From positions 558,001-622,000 of the forward strand of contig RBKR01000026.1 of the NCBI GenBank assembly GCA_004835665.1: a stretch of 64,000 nucleotides of DNA. Reading direction: 5' to 3'. The notes beneath the pieces were generated by a model that searched no databases, was not told where the DNA came from, and saw only the letters and a program-made list of their open reading frames with translations. Positions 35,501 through 46,035 of the stretch are shown here, piece after piece. Source of the DNA: Phoma sp. XZ068 (Eukaryota; Ascomycota; Dothideomycetes; Pleosporales; Didymellaceae). How positions within the stretch are numbered: the stretch's first letter is position 1; each line of letters starts with the position of its first letter. Both the position numbers and the translations under genes were made by a program.

Positions 35501-35917
35501 TACAGACCAGTCGTGGGGAAACTCGAATCGGACAATCTTGGCAACGACCAGGGCGTTCTGCAGTGCGAGGCGCGGGTCGGCTTCGTGGACGGCGCTATCG
35601 AGCAGGCGGGCTCGAATGGCGGCCTTGTCGTCCTTGGTGACGGCGTTGGTGGCCGTCTTGCGCCAGTACTTGTCGATGCCGTTCTTCAGCTGGATGACGG
35701 CGAGGTAGCGGACCTCGAGCGGCAGCGACTTGTCGAGGAAGACGGTCTGGAGCAGTGGATAGAAGCCCTGGGCCTTTTCCCACTGCTGCAGCTGCTTGGT
35801 GCCGGTCTGGATTTGGTGGGCATCGGTGGACGCGGCGGAGCACAGGACGTGGAACAGGATGCCTTCGGTGAGCGGATTGGCCTCTGCGGGCACTTCGATG
35901 CCGAACTCGAGGTTCAT
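32586..35917 (-). CDS. KAP120: Importin-beta family nuclear transport receptor, KAP120/importin-11 type (1,060 aa)
   Basis: Karyopherin carrying cargo through the nuclear pore with RanGTP. Exons 35,508-35,917, 34,422-35,461, 32,883-34,374 and 32,586-32,826 give 1,061 codons. Introns of 46, 47 and 56 bp have GTCTGT/CAG, GTGAGT/CAG and GTATGT/TAG borders. The N-terminal importin-beta segment (about residues 38-110: KQLQQWEKAQGFYPLLQTVF, then LAVIQLKNGIDKYWRKTA) carries the GIDKYWR motif characteristic of importin-11. HEAT-type helical repeats fill the rest, ending with a conserved tail (DLLYSDPVHQINLVAFV). Length is normal for the family (about 1,000-1,050). Family knowledge links KAP120 to import of ribosome-assembly factors; cargo here is not visible. 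Divergent from PEX2 across a 504-bp promoter. Confidence 0.88.
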
Positions 35918-36421
35918 GGCCGTGTTGTGGGTCACGTCACGGAGGGAGCGCGGCAAGACACGCGTGGGGTGAATGGCGGGGGTGGTGTGATCACGTGGGG
36001 GTGGTGTGCGCAGGTCGAGAGAGCGTGTGGAGGAAGCCTGCTCACCCAGGCCCGGCTGGCGACTGCTGGTCTTGCGTGGTGCCGTTGGTGTTGACTGCCC
36101 GTTCGAGGGACAACTTTTGGCAGCTTGCACATGCGAGGCGCCCCGCGCTCGGCTGGCAGGACCCTGGCGGCCCTGGCTCGCCCGCGCTCGCCTCGACCTG
36201 CCCCGGCCAGCCGCAGCCAGCGCCCACGCAACCTCGGCCCATGGCAGCACCACAGCTCGGTCAGCCCACGACCCTATCTCTGCTGCACACAACGCCGCGC
36301 TTCTGCTCCGGCGATGATACAGTGACCCGTCCCTACCACAGTGCCCGCGCCCGACGATACAGCCCTGCGCCCGATGATACAGCCCTGCGCCCGATGATAC
36401 AGTAGCCGCGCCCACGCCGCA
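35918..36421. promoter_or_regulatory. Shared KAP120/PEX2 promoter region with 20-bp repeats
   Basis: GC-rich divergent promoter. At 36,347-36,406 three near-identical 20-bp units GCGCCCGAYGATACAGCCCT follow one another (the last with a changed end), and a related GATGATACAG core is at 36,313-36,322. The array ends 15 bp before the PEX2 ATG. Confidence 0.55.
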
Positions 36422-37987
36422 ATGCCCGCCGCCGACTTCGCCGCCGCCCAAGAACGCATCGCAGCGCGCCGCGCCCAGCGCGCTGCCGCCGCCCGCACAC
36501 ACAATGCGTCCCAGCAGCCCGCCCGCGCCCGCCCGCGCCTGCCCTTCCCCTTCAGCCGCCTGGGCTCTGCCGGCCTGGGCGCCTGGGACGCCGTCAAGGG
36601 CCGCGAGGGCACGCGACCCGCGTTCCGCGTTGGCCAGGTCGACGCCGAACTGCTCGACGACGAGCTGCTGGAGCTGCTCAAGGGCCAGGTCGGAGAGGGC
36701 CTGAAGTACTTTGGCACCCACATGGCCGACGCGTACACGCCCGAGATCCTGCTCGCCCTGCGCCTGGTGCTCTTCAAGCTCAGCATCTGGAACAACAACG
36801 CCAGCTACGGCGCCCACCTGCAGGGCCTGCGCTACACCGACGCCCGCTCCTCCGCCCCGAACCGCCCGCCGCCCAAGCCCTGGCAAAAGGCCGCGTACGG
36901 GCTCATCACCGTCGGCGGCCGCTATGCCTGGAGCAAGTGGGAAGAGCACCTCGTCGCCGCCGCCGACGACTACACGCGCCCCGAGAACCCCAACCTCGCC
37001 TTCCTCACGCGCATGACCGAGTCCCTCACCAACGCCCACGACATGGCCTCGCTCGCCTCCTTCCTCGTCTTCCTCGTCAACGGCCGCTACCGGACCCTCA
37101 CCGACCGCCTCCTGCGCCTGCGCCTCACCCCCACCTCGCACTCGACCTCGCGCGAGGTGTCCTTTGAGTACCTCAACCGCCAGCTCGTATGGCACGCCTT
37201 CACCGAGTTCCTGCTGTTCCTGCTGCCTCTCGTGGGCATATCGCGCTGGCGCCGCATCCTCTCGCGCTCCTTGCGCCGTCTCCGAACAGCCTTCCTCGCG
37301 CTGCTGGGCCGCCACTCGACACCATCAGACGCCGACGACGAGGAGAGGAAAGCAGGAGAACTCGGCTTCCTCCCCGAACGCACCTGCGCCATCTGCTACC
37401 GCGACCAAAACCCCACCACCTCCAGCGAGGCAGACGTCCTCACAGCCTCGGCCGGCGGCGGCGGCGTCGTCGGCTCTGCAGCCACAGACATCACCAACCC
37501 CTACGAGACCGTGCCGTGTGGTTGCGTCTACTGCTTCGCATGCCTCGCCCAGCGCATCGCCAACGAAGAAGGAGAAGGCTGGACCTGTCTCCGTTGCGGC
37601 GAGCTGATCAAGGAATGCCGGCCCTGGAACGGCGATGTGCTGGAACCAACCCGGCGGACGCAATCCACGTCGCACGGCTCCGACCGACCGGGTACAGCCA
37701 CGGGCGGACACGCAAAGTCTGTCCTCTTCGCGCAGGACGAGCCAGAGCTGGATGCATCCCTCCAACACATTGATCCCATGCCTGAGCAAGACGAGGCCGT
37801 CGACGTGACGGCAGACGAGCTGCTGGAGAAGACGAGGGGGCTAGACTTGGGCGAGAGTCTGGCTTTTACCGAGACCTCCGAGTGGGCGAGGGAGAGCGAG
37901 AGGAGCAGTGACGACGAGCAGAGCGAAGAGTACGACGAGGACGAGGAGCAGGAAGGCGAAGAGCTGGAATACGATTATGAGGGGTAG
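36422..37987 (+). CDS. PEX2: Peroxin-2, RING-type peroxisomal E3 ligase (521 aa)
   Basis: Membrane subunit of the PEX2-PEX10-PEX12 ubiquitin ligase that recycles the PEX5 import receptor. Intronless, 522 codons including the stop. The Pex2/Pex12 N-terminal domain covers about 70-300 and includes hydrophobic segments (MASLASFLVFLVNGRY; FTEFLLFLLPLVGI). The RING lies at about 323-400: CAIC, then PCGCVYCFACL, then CLRCGELIKECRPW. The position normally occupied by the RING His is Cys (C-G-C-V-Y-C). The C-terminal ~110 residues are acidic and low in complexity (EEYDEDEEQEGEELEYDYEG), and with the Ala/Arg-rich start make it longer than most homologues (about 300-480). Codon use is strongly C/G-ended, which creates long shadow frames on the other strand. 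Confidence 0.9.
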   Translation: MPAADFAAAQERIAARRAQRAAAARTHNASQQPARARPRLPFPFSRLGSAGLGAWDAVKGREGTRPAFRVGQVDAELLDDELLELLKGQVGEGLKYFGTHMADAYTPEILLALRLVLFKLSIWNNNASYGAHLQGLRYTDARSSAPNRPPPKPWQKAAYGLITVGGRYAWSKWEEHLVAAADDYTRPENPNLAFLTRMTESLTNAHDMASLASFLVFLVNGRYRTLTDRLLRLRLTPTSHSTSREVSFEYLNRQLVWHAFTEFLLFLLPLVGISRWRRILSRSLRRLRTAFLALLGRHSTPSDADDEERKAGELGFLPERTCAICYRDQNPTTSSEADVLTASAGGGGVVGSAATDITNPYETVPCGCVYCFACLAQRIANEEGEGWTCLRCGELIKECRPWNGDVLEPTRRTQSTSHGSDRPGTATGGHAKSVLFAQDEPELDASLQHIDPMPEQDEAVDVTADELLEKTRGLDLGESLAFTETSEWARESERSSDDEQSEEYDEDEEQEGEELEYDYEG

Positions 37988-38487
37988 CTTGATATCACGT
38001 CGAGGGTACATGTTGATGTCGAGAGCAATGTTTACTAGAGATACCATAATGCCTACGAGACGTTTGTTACGACATGTGTTACTAAAAGACTGCTTCAAAG
38101 TCTAGTCATGCTTGAAAGTGTCCTACGTTAAACTGTAGTCGTACTTCAAAGTGCAGTTATACTTCAAAGTCTAGTCATGCTCTTCGATGTAGTCATACTT
38201 CGTAGTGCATGTGCTTCATGTGGGCACCGCAGGTTCGTTGACTGTGACCAAGACGGCCACGCTCTTTTCGTCGCGACTAGCGTAATCTAACATGGCCAAA
38301 TCCAACATGGCCTCCCGTACGTGCCTGCACAGCGCCCTCGCATCCCAAGGTACTCTTTCGTGCTCTTGCTCCTCCGCACGTGCTATCTCGCCTGAAGCCA
38401 CGGCGAATGTGGGCTGGAATTCCGGACAGTCTCATGAGCCGCAAAGTGCCACTTCGTTTCAAACAATTGCCGGCCACCTGGCCGCTC
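37988..38487. other. PEX2/BuGZ tail-to-tail spacer with short imperfect repeats
   Basis: At 38,087-38,215 about five imperfect copies of TAGTCATACTTCAAAGT occur (for example TAGTCATGCTTGAAAGT at 38,102, TAGTCGTACTTCAAAGT near 38,137, TAGTCATACTTCGTAGT near 38,190). No gene is supported. Confidence 0.5.
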
Positions 38488-39518
38488 CTACGCCCTCGCA
38501 AACTCTGCAAAGCGAGGTAGCGTGGCCATCTTCTCCTCGGGTGAGATGCTCTCGTCGAAGAAGATGAGCTTGATGTTGGCGTTCTTCTTGCTCTTCTTGT
38601 CCTCCTTCTTGTCTGCCGACGTTGCTTCGTTGGCAACAGAGCCAATGAGATCGTCGACGGACGCGTGTATTGCGGCAGGGTCCGAGCCGTTCTGTGCAAA
38701 AGCGGGAGGCGCGCCAAAGCCTGGCCGCGGGGGGAGGGCGGCGGGTTGGCCGGGGATGCTGCCTGGCCGTGGGGGAATGGCGCCGTTGGCGGGGAAGGGC
38801 TGGGGAGGGAGGGCTTGCGGTGGGTAGGCAGGGGCGCCAGGGAAGGCGGCGGGCGGAGCGCCGTAGGGGGCGGCGGCTGCGGGGGGTGTCTTGAGCATCT
38901 GTTAGCTGTCTGCGTGTGCTCTGCAGCGGCGCGACTCGTACCGGATTCGGCTGTGCGACCTCGACGGGCGGCGCAGGCAAGATGCCGTTCTGCCGGTCGT
39001 GGCGGAACTTGTCTGCGCGCTCCTCGATGTCGTCCAGCGTCTCGTTGACCTTCTTGCGCTTGTTCGGCGGCGCCTGGCCGTTCGCGTACTGGCCGCGCAC
39101 CGGGTTGCCCGTCAGGCGCGCGCGCTCTGCCTCCTCGGCGAAGTGCTTCTGCGTGACCTGCTGGTTGTGCTGGTCGAGCGTCTCGGCGGGGACGCCCTCC
39201 ATGCCGAAGATCTCAATGTCCAGGCCCTGGCGGCCGCCAATCGCATTCTCGACGTGCGTGAGGTTCTCCTTGTGCACTTGGTTCATGTGCACCGACAGAC
39301 CTGCGCCCGTTAGCAGTGTGCGGGAGGGAGTGCTGCGCACGCGGGCGTGTACCTCCGGCCGTGTTTAACCGTCTTCCGCAGCGGTCGCATTTGAAGTGCT
39401 TCGCCTTTTGGTGTGAAATGAGAATCTTCAGGTCGTCGAAGTCGCGCTCGCAGTAGTAGCACCACGGCCGCTCGAGCTTCTGGTTGAGGTCGGGATATCT
39501 CTTGCGCTTCTTCGTCAT
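38488..39518 (-). CDS. BuGZ/ZNF207-like C2H2 zinc-finger protein (311 aa)
   Basis: Homologue of the Bub3-interacting, spindle-associated protein BuGZ (ZNF207). Exons 39,353-39,518, 38,942-39,300 and 38,488-38,898 give 312 codons; both introns end after CTAAC branch sites (GCTAACGGGCGCAG, GCTAACAG). Two adjacent zinc fingers open the protein: WCYYCERDFDDLKILISHQ with KAKH, and FKCDRCGRRLNTAGGLSVHM with NQVH, the second crossing intron 1. They are followed by the family block VENAIGGRQGLDIEIFGMEG. The middle is Pro/Ala/Gly-rich (about 176-250), as in BuGZ, which phase-separates and coats microtubules. A charged end (KKEDKKSKKN; FFDESISPEEKMA) follows. The role in kinetochore or splicing work is inferred from animal homologues; a GLEBS motif could not be assigned. 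Confidence 0.82.
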
Positions 39519-40133
39519 CGCGGCGGCTGTGTGGCGGCGTTGGGCCTCTGTCAAAACGGGCGTCAGAGCACGCGCGGTGTCGTGGGGGCGCGAGATTCGG
39601 CAGGCGCAGCGAGGGAGCTCGAGTCTGGCGGCCGTGTTGGTGCAGCTCGCGGTTTCCGAAGCTGGAGCGGAGGCCTAGCGCGACCCATGTCTTGGCGCCT
39701 ACATTTGAATTTCTTCTGCCTTTGGCCGGCCGACGCTTCACACCTCACATCCCCGCCGCCTTCTGCGCCGGCCTCTTCATGCAGAGGCCCGCGTCGAAGC
39801 TTCACCTGTAGAACGCAGCCCGCGCGTCAGCCACTTGGTCTTCGGACACTCCAACGAGTCCCTCGGGAGCATCCCACACCGTCGCGTCTTGCGTCGGTGC
39901 GGTGCATGCGGCTGTACTCCGGTTCGTGCTGCTGTTGGCTCAGCTTGCTGTGCCAATGGTATCGTTGCAAGAACAAATCAAGGTCCTTCATAGTTCACAC
40001 TTCCTCGCTCTTCAGGAGACCTTCCACGAAGAGTGTGACTCCTTGGCTACCTACATGTCCGTTTCATCATATTGTCTGAAGTTCAATCTGCTGCCATGAA
40101 GACATCTCCATCAAGAGATTTTATTTTCCGCCC
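39519..40133. other. Intergenic between BuGZ-like and UCH genes
   Basis: Contains the promoter of the BuGZ-like gene. No gene, RNA or repeat recognised; the 182-codon plus-strand frame here looks spurious. Confidence 0.5.
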
Positions 40134-40923
40134 TCAACATCTACCCACCAGAGCCATCAGACTGAAGTTGAGGTTGTCTCCCTGCTCCGTCATCATGGCA
40201 CGAATAACAGCCAAGCACTTCTCAGACAAGACATCTTCGCCATCTTCCAGCAATGCCAGCTCAATGGGTCTCGTGCGATCGCCGTCCAGCTGATACAGAT
40301 GACCATTGACGTGCGACTTGACGAATGCAATGTAATGAAAGTCGACTTCGTCTTCAGCGTTCGCTGGAGCTTCAGTATTACCTTTGTTCGCCACCTCAGC
40401 ATATGCCTGCTCCAGCTCCTCGTCATTCTCCAATACCATCGCCCGCTCAACGGCCCCCAGAGGTAGACAGGTCCTCACAAGACGGTCCAACGGTGAGTCG
40501 AGCCCTGGTGTAAGCTGATTAGCTCAAGCTTCGATAAGCAACCCGGGTATGCTTACCAAAGCTGTTGCGCACATCTCCATTGCACACCGCGTGCAGAATC
40601 GCGTACAACCCGCAGGCGTTGTTGATTGTCTGTCTGAAGAACACAATGGCCTCCCTATCACCACCATTCGAGGAGTCCTTGGCTTCCAAGTCTTCTCGTT
40701 TGATACGCTGCTCATACGCCTCGCTCGTCGGAAAAACGAGGACGAGGGCATGAACCGGTCGTGGGAGAAAGGCAAGGAGCTCCAAGTCATCCACAGAAAT
40801 CACATCGTGAAAACAGAGTGACGGGGAGATGCCGAGCTTGTGTATAAGCTCGGTGAAGACATCGGGATTAGATTCAAGGGGGATGAAATGCTTGCGGTAA
40901 GTTGGAGCTTCGTCTAAGCCCAT
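40134..40923 (-). CDS. Ubiquitin C-terminal hydrolase, UCHL3/YUH1 type (245 aa)
   Basis: Cysteine protease of family C12 that trims ubiquitin C-terminal adducts. Exons 40,557-40,923 and 40,134-40,504 join in frame across a 52-bp intron (GTAAGC...ACCAG). The N-terminus holds the UCH start (HFIPLESNPDVFTELIHKLG) and SLCFHDVISVDD. The active site is FFRQTINNACGLYAILHAV: Gln oxyanion residue and nucleophilic Cys. The general-base His is in DFHYIAFV and the Asp in LYQLDGDRTRPIEL. All four catalytic residues are present. Length is close to UCHL3 (230). Same strand as the BuGZ-like gene, with no sign of a functional link. Confidence 0.9.
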
Positions 40924-42468
40924 GGTCGATCTGGATTATGAAATGGGTGCCTTCGGTACTCTGTCGTGTTGAGCATAGAGCGTCACTGTCATACTCCAAA
41001 CCAATGGCGCATGATTTGTCAGCATTCAATACCAGGACAGGATTCGATGGCGATAACGGCAGCTTTCATATCAAGCACACCACAGTAGAGACCTTGAATC
41101 AGTATTCCGCTTCCGCTACCAGGCAACCAGCTTTGACCACGACCAAAATATTACACTCTCATCAACCTTCTTCCACGGGAGAACATAACCCTACTTGTGC
41201 CGGACTACAGCAAGCACCCAGACGAAGCTTGCCTCTCCTTCACACTTTCTTGTCTCGAAAACAACGTGAACCTGTCTGTCATTGCTCCAACAGTGAGTAT
41301 AGGCATCGAGATGCGAGAGGATGGTGTCATTAGCGCTTCACCCGTGGTGGGTAATCTAGGTACATTTCTGCACATATCTATCATCGGGTAGCCCAGACTG
41401 TTCGGCATCTGTCACACAACCTCCTGTCTTAGCGGATCTATTGACAGCGTTTGGTGTCACTCAAAGGATCCGAGGTTGATGTCATCGCTCGGGCCGGTGC
41501 CTTTTACCTGGGTCTTTGTTCACCCCAGGAGTGACACTTTGCGCTTCAGATTTATAACCTTTGAGATATCTCATCCTGCCAGCAGCATGTATATCGTACA
41601 GTCATGGGAAACGCTCGAACGTTGAGTCGTTGGACTGGAAACAACGCAAACAACATCGTGGAAACCCTCTGTGCAATCAGGTGAACGAGCAATATCTAAC
41701 ATCATTCATATGGCGTGCAAGTGCGGCAGTTATAGTGTAGAGTCATAAAGTATGCTGAAATGTGACGAGGTGTGGATTGTGCTTAGCGGATAGGCACCGT
41801 ACGCCGGCCGTGCGAGGCAGCAGACTACCTAGGTAGAGGGATATAGAATTGATGAAGTCACTCTGGATGCTTTGATAAATCAGTAAGAAAACGTTTTAGA
41901 GGATAGTACAGGACTTGGTTGTACCTGGACAGTAACAAGTTACTATCAACTTAGCCAAAGACAGAAGGCAACGTGACTTGCGAGATTCGCGCCCAAGCTT
42001 GAGAAGGCATTACGAACGTTTCGAAATGAACGCTTCTGCCCCCTCCCCTATTCAAAATCGCATCGTACTAGGCTATCCTTGTCTCATGCCCACATGTAGT
42101 GCTGCGCAACCCTTGATCAAATATTACCGAATCATCCGAACACTATCCCGGTGAGGTTCCAGCGTACGCCAGAAATGACGTATTTCGACATCGCCTCACT
42201 CACCCTTTGGCATCATCAGCCTCGTATTCGTGTACGTTTCCGAGTGGTACCTCTCAAAATAGAAACACACCTCGAGAGATCGACAAGCCTTTGAGGCCTG
42301 TTGAACACTCGTACGCTCTTCTGCAGCAACGCTTGCGGCTGGCCGGGAGATCTGCAGCTTTTGGTCATGTCGGCGGAGAAATTAACATACCACCGATGCT
42401 ACCGTCACGACAGGGTAGCTTTGATTGACAGTGGGTACAATGATGGTAGGTGCCGGGGCAAGTCATGA
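40924..42468. other. Intergenic with one possible exon
   Basis: At 41,129-41,289 a plus-strand frame (YYTLINLLPRENITLLVP, then DEACLSFTLSCLENNVNL) ends at a strong splice donor (CCAACA|GTGAGT). No partner exon or start was found, so it is noted but not called. The rest holds the upstream region of the NIS1-like gene. Confidence 0.3.
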
Positions 42469-42475
42469 TATATAA
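42469..42475 (+). promoter_or_regulatory. TATA box of the NIS1-like gene
   Basis: TATATAA 131 bp before the ATG at 42,600; the intervening leader is A/C-rich. Confidence 0.5.
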
Positions 42476-42599
42476 TTCTCTTTGACAGCCCCTACACTGG
42501 ACATTCAGATCCCATCATCAGAGCGACTTAATATCCACAACTAAACAACGTAATAACGTAAACCACACCGATCTTCAAAAGACCAAAACAACCGTCAAC

Positions 42600-43073
42600 A
42601 TGCGTTTCACTAGCTTTGCAACCGCTCTCGCCACACTCTCCGCCGCCTCTGCGCGCATCATTGGCATCGAAGTCCCTTCCACACTGGCACCAAATAGCAC
42701 ATTCAACCTCACTCTCCTGACGCAAAACTACATCCAGTCCGTCGCCGACATCTCCGTAGCATGGGGCTACGCCCTCGCACCCGGCTACCCTACCACTCTC
42801 GGCGCCTTCACACAGTCCTCCTATCTTGGACCCAGCAAGAGCAACACACTCGAGCGCATCACAGTAGAGGCGACGGTGCCAGAGGGTCTTGACAGTGATA
42901 GCTGGAATGGCAACGTAGTATTGAGCGCCGGCGTGTACAGTCTGTATGGCGCCAGTTCGACCCCGGTAGTCACAGGATTCAATGTCACAGTCCAGGTTGC
43001 AGAGGAGACGAGCGAAGAGGTTGTGAAGAGCAGTGGTACTGCGTGGATTGTCAACAGCCAGAGCCCGGCCTAA
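42600..43073 (+). CDS. NIS1-like secreted effector candidate (157 aa)
   Basis: Small secreted protein resembling NIS1 (necrosis-inducing secreted protein 1) of Colletotrichum and its conserved relatives, which bind plant receptor kinases and dampen pattern-triggered immunity. Intronless, 158 codons. Signal peptide MRFTSFATALATLSAASA is followed by RIIGIEVPSTLAPNSTFN. Family-like blocks are LTQNYIQSVADISVAWG, LGAFTQSSYLGPSKSN, GVYSLYGASSTPVV and TGFNVTVQVAEETS. The mature part is Ser/Thr/Val-rich and has no cysteine, as in NIS1. Three N-x-S/T sites are near the N-terminus and a fourth near residue 130. The assignment rests on remembered family pattern, not a search. Confidence 0.75.
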   Translation: MRFTSFATALATLSAASARIIGIEVPSTLAPNSTFNLTLLTQNYIQSVADISVAWGYALAPGYPTTLGAFTQSSYLGPSKSNTLERITVEATVPEGLDSDSWNGNVVLSAGVYSLYGASSTPVVTGFNVTVQVAEETSEEVVKSSGTAWIVNSQSPA

Positions 43074-44215
43074 GCATATGAATGCTTACTCTGTCACAAA
43101 CGGGGGTTTCTGCTCTGTTTTCATAACTTAATGAATGTATATATATAATCGGATGGTGCACGTGTCACATATTTGATTAGCAATCTACTCTAATGTTCGT
43201 CAGTTCAGTCCGTATCGTACTGCTTCGTCTCCAACTTTATTGGATCGTCCTACGTTCTGTGCCTTATCAATAGATCCCCGCACGTAAATCTTGAAACCCA
43301 TAATTCGCTCAATCTGCGTCTTCAACTGGCCTGCAAATTTGACTTTGACATCAGTGTTTTCTGATCATGGTGGGTCTGCTCAGCACCTTACGTGTGCGGA
43401 GAGGTTCTCCTTGAATAGGTACAAATCCTGTTGCATCTGCGCAGTACTCATCACCACTGCCGCTATTCAGAGCCTGCTTATCCACCCAGCGGCTTGCAGA
43501 GCGCCTAAGCTAGCTGAGCAAAGACAAATAGGCTTGTACACACTCCGGCAGTGAGAACCAGGATCGGCTCATTCAGTATCCCACTTAGACGACTCAGTCT
43601 TGGGCCAGGGTGTCCATAGTTCGAAACCCCTCCCACAAGGCGCAAAGGAAACACGAGTTCCGATCAATAACAGTACTCTACGGGAGGCTAGAGGGGAGAG
43701 GGGTGAGGCGTAGAGGAATCTTGTACTCCGCTACCCTCGTAGAAATCGCAGCAGTGCCCGCTGTGTCAGGCCACTTCAGCAAAATGGCGGGTACACTACC
43801 CAGCAATCACAGACAAGATACAGAACGATCTTTCCAAAGAGAGACCTCTACTGCAAAGTCGGCCCACCATACCTAGTTTCGTGGATTGGTTAAGTCGTGG
43901 TTGACTCGAGTAGTCAATAAATGGGACAGCTTTCGTTCAAGACTCTCGTAGCTTGCTGAAGTTGCTGCATGTTTTTGTCCAAAAGTGAAGTTTCCACATG
44001 GATCTATATTTTTGGCACAATTAACAGGTTCAAGCATGCTTTTAATGCTCTTGAAAGTACTCTTCGGTATCATTAGCCACAGCTCCCCAAGATCAGTCAT
44101 GAACCGCTGGTTGAGTGCCTCGGGCATTTTCTAGTCGTATTATCATATTACAACTGATGTATCCATTATGAAAGCTACCTTAGTAGGTCCATATTAGTCC
44201 ATGGGCCAGTTGAAT
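43074..44215. other. Intergenic between NIS1-like and S28 peptidase genes (tail to tail)
   Basis: No gene, RNA or repeat recognised apart from an AT dinucleotide run (TATATATATA) near 43,138-43,148 after the NIS1-like stop. Confidence 0.45.
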
Positions 44216-46035
44216 CTAAAGTTCGGTCTGATATCCGCCCTTCCACTCGCTCAGCCAATCGACAACAAAGTTCTTCAAGTACTGTTGAGCATAGATGACC
44301 TGGTACGGCGGCAGAGTGGGCGTCGTCTCGTTGTCAAAGATACCGTTCTCCTCCCAGTGATGCACTCCATGGCTGATTAGGAGCCACGGCTCCTCCACCG
44401 TATCCTCCTTGTTTTCAGGGTACCACAGAGGTGTGGCTGGGCGCCAAGGATCAGCGTTTCCACCAATGTGAGCAAGTCGAGGGTAGCTGGCGTTGAAGCC
44501 GCCGTACTTGTTGACCTTCTCGAGATCAGGTGGTGTGGTGATGTTGAATTGTGCATGGCAGAAGAAGGTCAGGTACTCCAGATCGAGAGTGCGTGAGATG
44601 AGAGGCTGAATGTCTGCGGGTGTGTTGCCAGTCTGAATGTAGCCCCATTCGGTGCACACTTGGTAGCTCCAACTAGTGTAGCCGTAGTCCTCGAGAGAAG
44701 TGTAACGCTGCCAATCGCTCGCGTTAAGGAGACTGAAGTAGCGATCCTGAGTGAAATTGGTTCGTCGCCATCCTGGGAGAACGGTCTTGTTGACCCAGCT
44801 GATAGCATTCAGGGTGATGTTCTGTACGAGCGTGTCATCGCCGTAGCCAGCTGCTGAGACTAGGCCAGCGACACTGGAACGCAGGCTCTCCGTCGCAGGC
44901 TCAGCTCGATCAGACGACTGAGTCATGTTGCGACAATAGTTGTAGAACGAAGGCGAGTTGATCTCCGGATCCCAGTTTGTGCTTTGCCAACCGTACACAC
45001 CGGTCAGCTGATTTGCGAAATCCCTGTTGTCCGTGATGTTGCCAAGGCCGAATACATTCTTGAGCATCTGAATGTTGGCAGTGTTGTTCCCCAGCAAGTG
45101 CTTGTCGACAACATCGATAACGGTCTGAGTGTTCTTGATGCAGTCAGGGGGACCAAACAGTCTGATTGGCTCGAAGTATTCCCAGAAATCGTAGATAGCA
45201 GCTGTAACTCCCGAAGAAGAGATCGCACCCCAGAATGTTCCAGGGTAGGTGATGCGTAAGAAAGCCGCTTGAGCACCAGCATAGGAACCGCCGTATACAA
45301 TCCAGGGAGTAGAAGGTGCTGTGAGGTCTTTTTCCTCGTGACCAGCGAACTTAACGTTCCTCGCGAAGTAGTCAACCTCGGCAAGAGCTTGTTCAGTCGA
45401 TAAGAAGCGCAGATTCTCGGTGGTTAGATCTTCGGTAGGAAAGCTGGTGCCGTAGTAACGATGCTCCAAGATAACGCCAAGACCTTTGGTTGCCTTGATG
45501 ACTTGATGGACGATGCCCTTCTGCAGGAATGGCAGACGACCAGCGCCATCGGTTTCGCCTCCAAGAAGGACAAAGACGGGACCACCAGGTTCGTAGTAAG
45601 TGTCGTCGAACCAGTACCTCAGATTGAAAGATCCATTGGAGTGCGGCTCGTAACGTGTATCATTGTGGAAGAAGTCAACAGGCACTGAAAGATTGCGTTC
45701 AGGGTACAATAGCGTCAGGTCAAGTTCGTCGTCGCGCTTGTAAAGACTGCGCTGTGACTTTGTGTGCTGGACCTGGAAAGGTGAGCTTCAAGACTTTACA
45801 AGCAAAATGATTGATTAAGGTAGGGTTGCGGGTCTGGTTCGTGGCATTGGCGATATGCGATAGACGACAAGCACATCCAAGCTTCTTCGGCGACGCGCTT
45901 ATTGCGCCACACAGAGTCAACAAGACTAATCGCACGTACCTCTGCCGCTATCTGGCCGGCTTGAATTGGCCCAACCCGGATGGCTGCGGCCTCGAGGCCA
46001 AATAGAACCCCTGTGATGATAGTCGAAAAACGCAT
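44216..46035 (-). CDS. Secreted serine carboxypeptidase, family S28 (550 aa)
   Basis: Extracellular Pro-X carboxypeptidase/DPP7-type enzyme. Exons 45,940-46,035 and 44,216-45,772 give 551 codons; the 167-bp intron (GTACGT...TTTCCAG) is long for this window. The N-terminus starts MRFSTIITGVLFGLEAAAI, a signal peptide. The nucleophile lies in the S28 motif GGSYAGAQAAF (Ser about 195), the Asp in IGGNADPWRP and the His in SHGVHHWEE, so the triad is complete. Other family blocks are GGPVFVLLGGE and ILEHRYYGTSFP. About a dozen N-glycosylation sequons fit secretion. The family removes residues C-terminal to proline and is common in acid-secreting fungi. Confidence 0.9.

Noticed and set aside
35189..37315. 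708-codon minus-strand frame across PEX2 and the KAP120 start
   Set aside because: It is antisense to PEX2 and arises from that gene's extreme C/G-ended codon use. Its sequence is low-complexity Gly/Ala/Glu/Arg, and it joins to KAP120 only by running through the promoter.
39531..40079. 182-codon plus-strand frame upstream of the BuGZ-like gene
   Set aside because: Runs antisense to the promoter and first bases of the BuGZ-like gene, with Ser/Arg/Cys-rich low-quality sequence.
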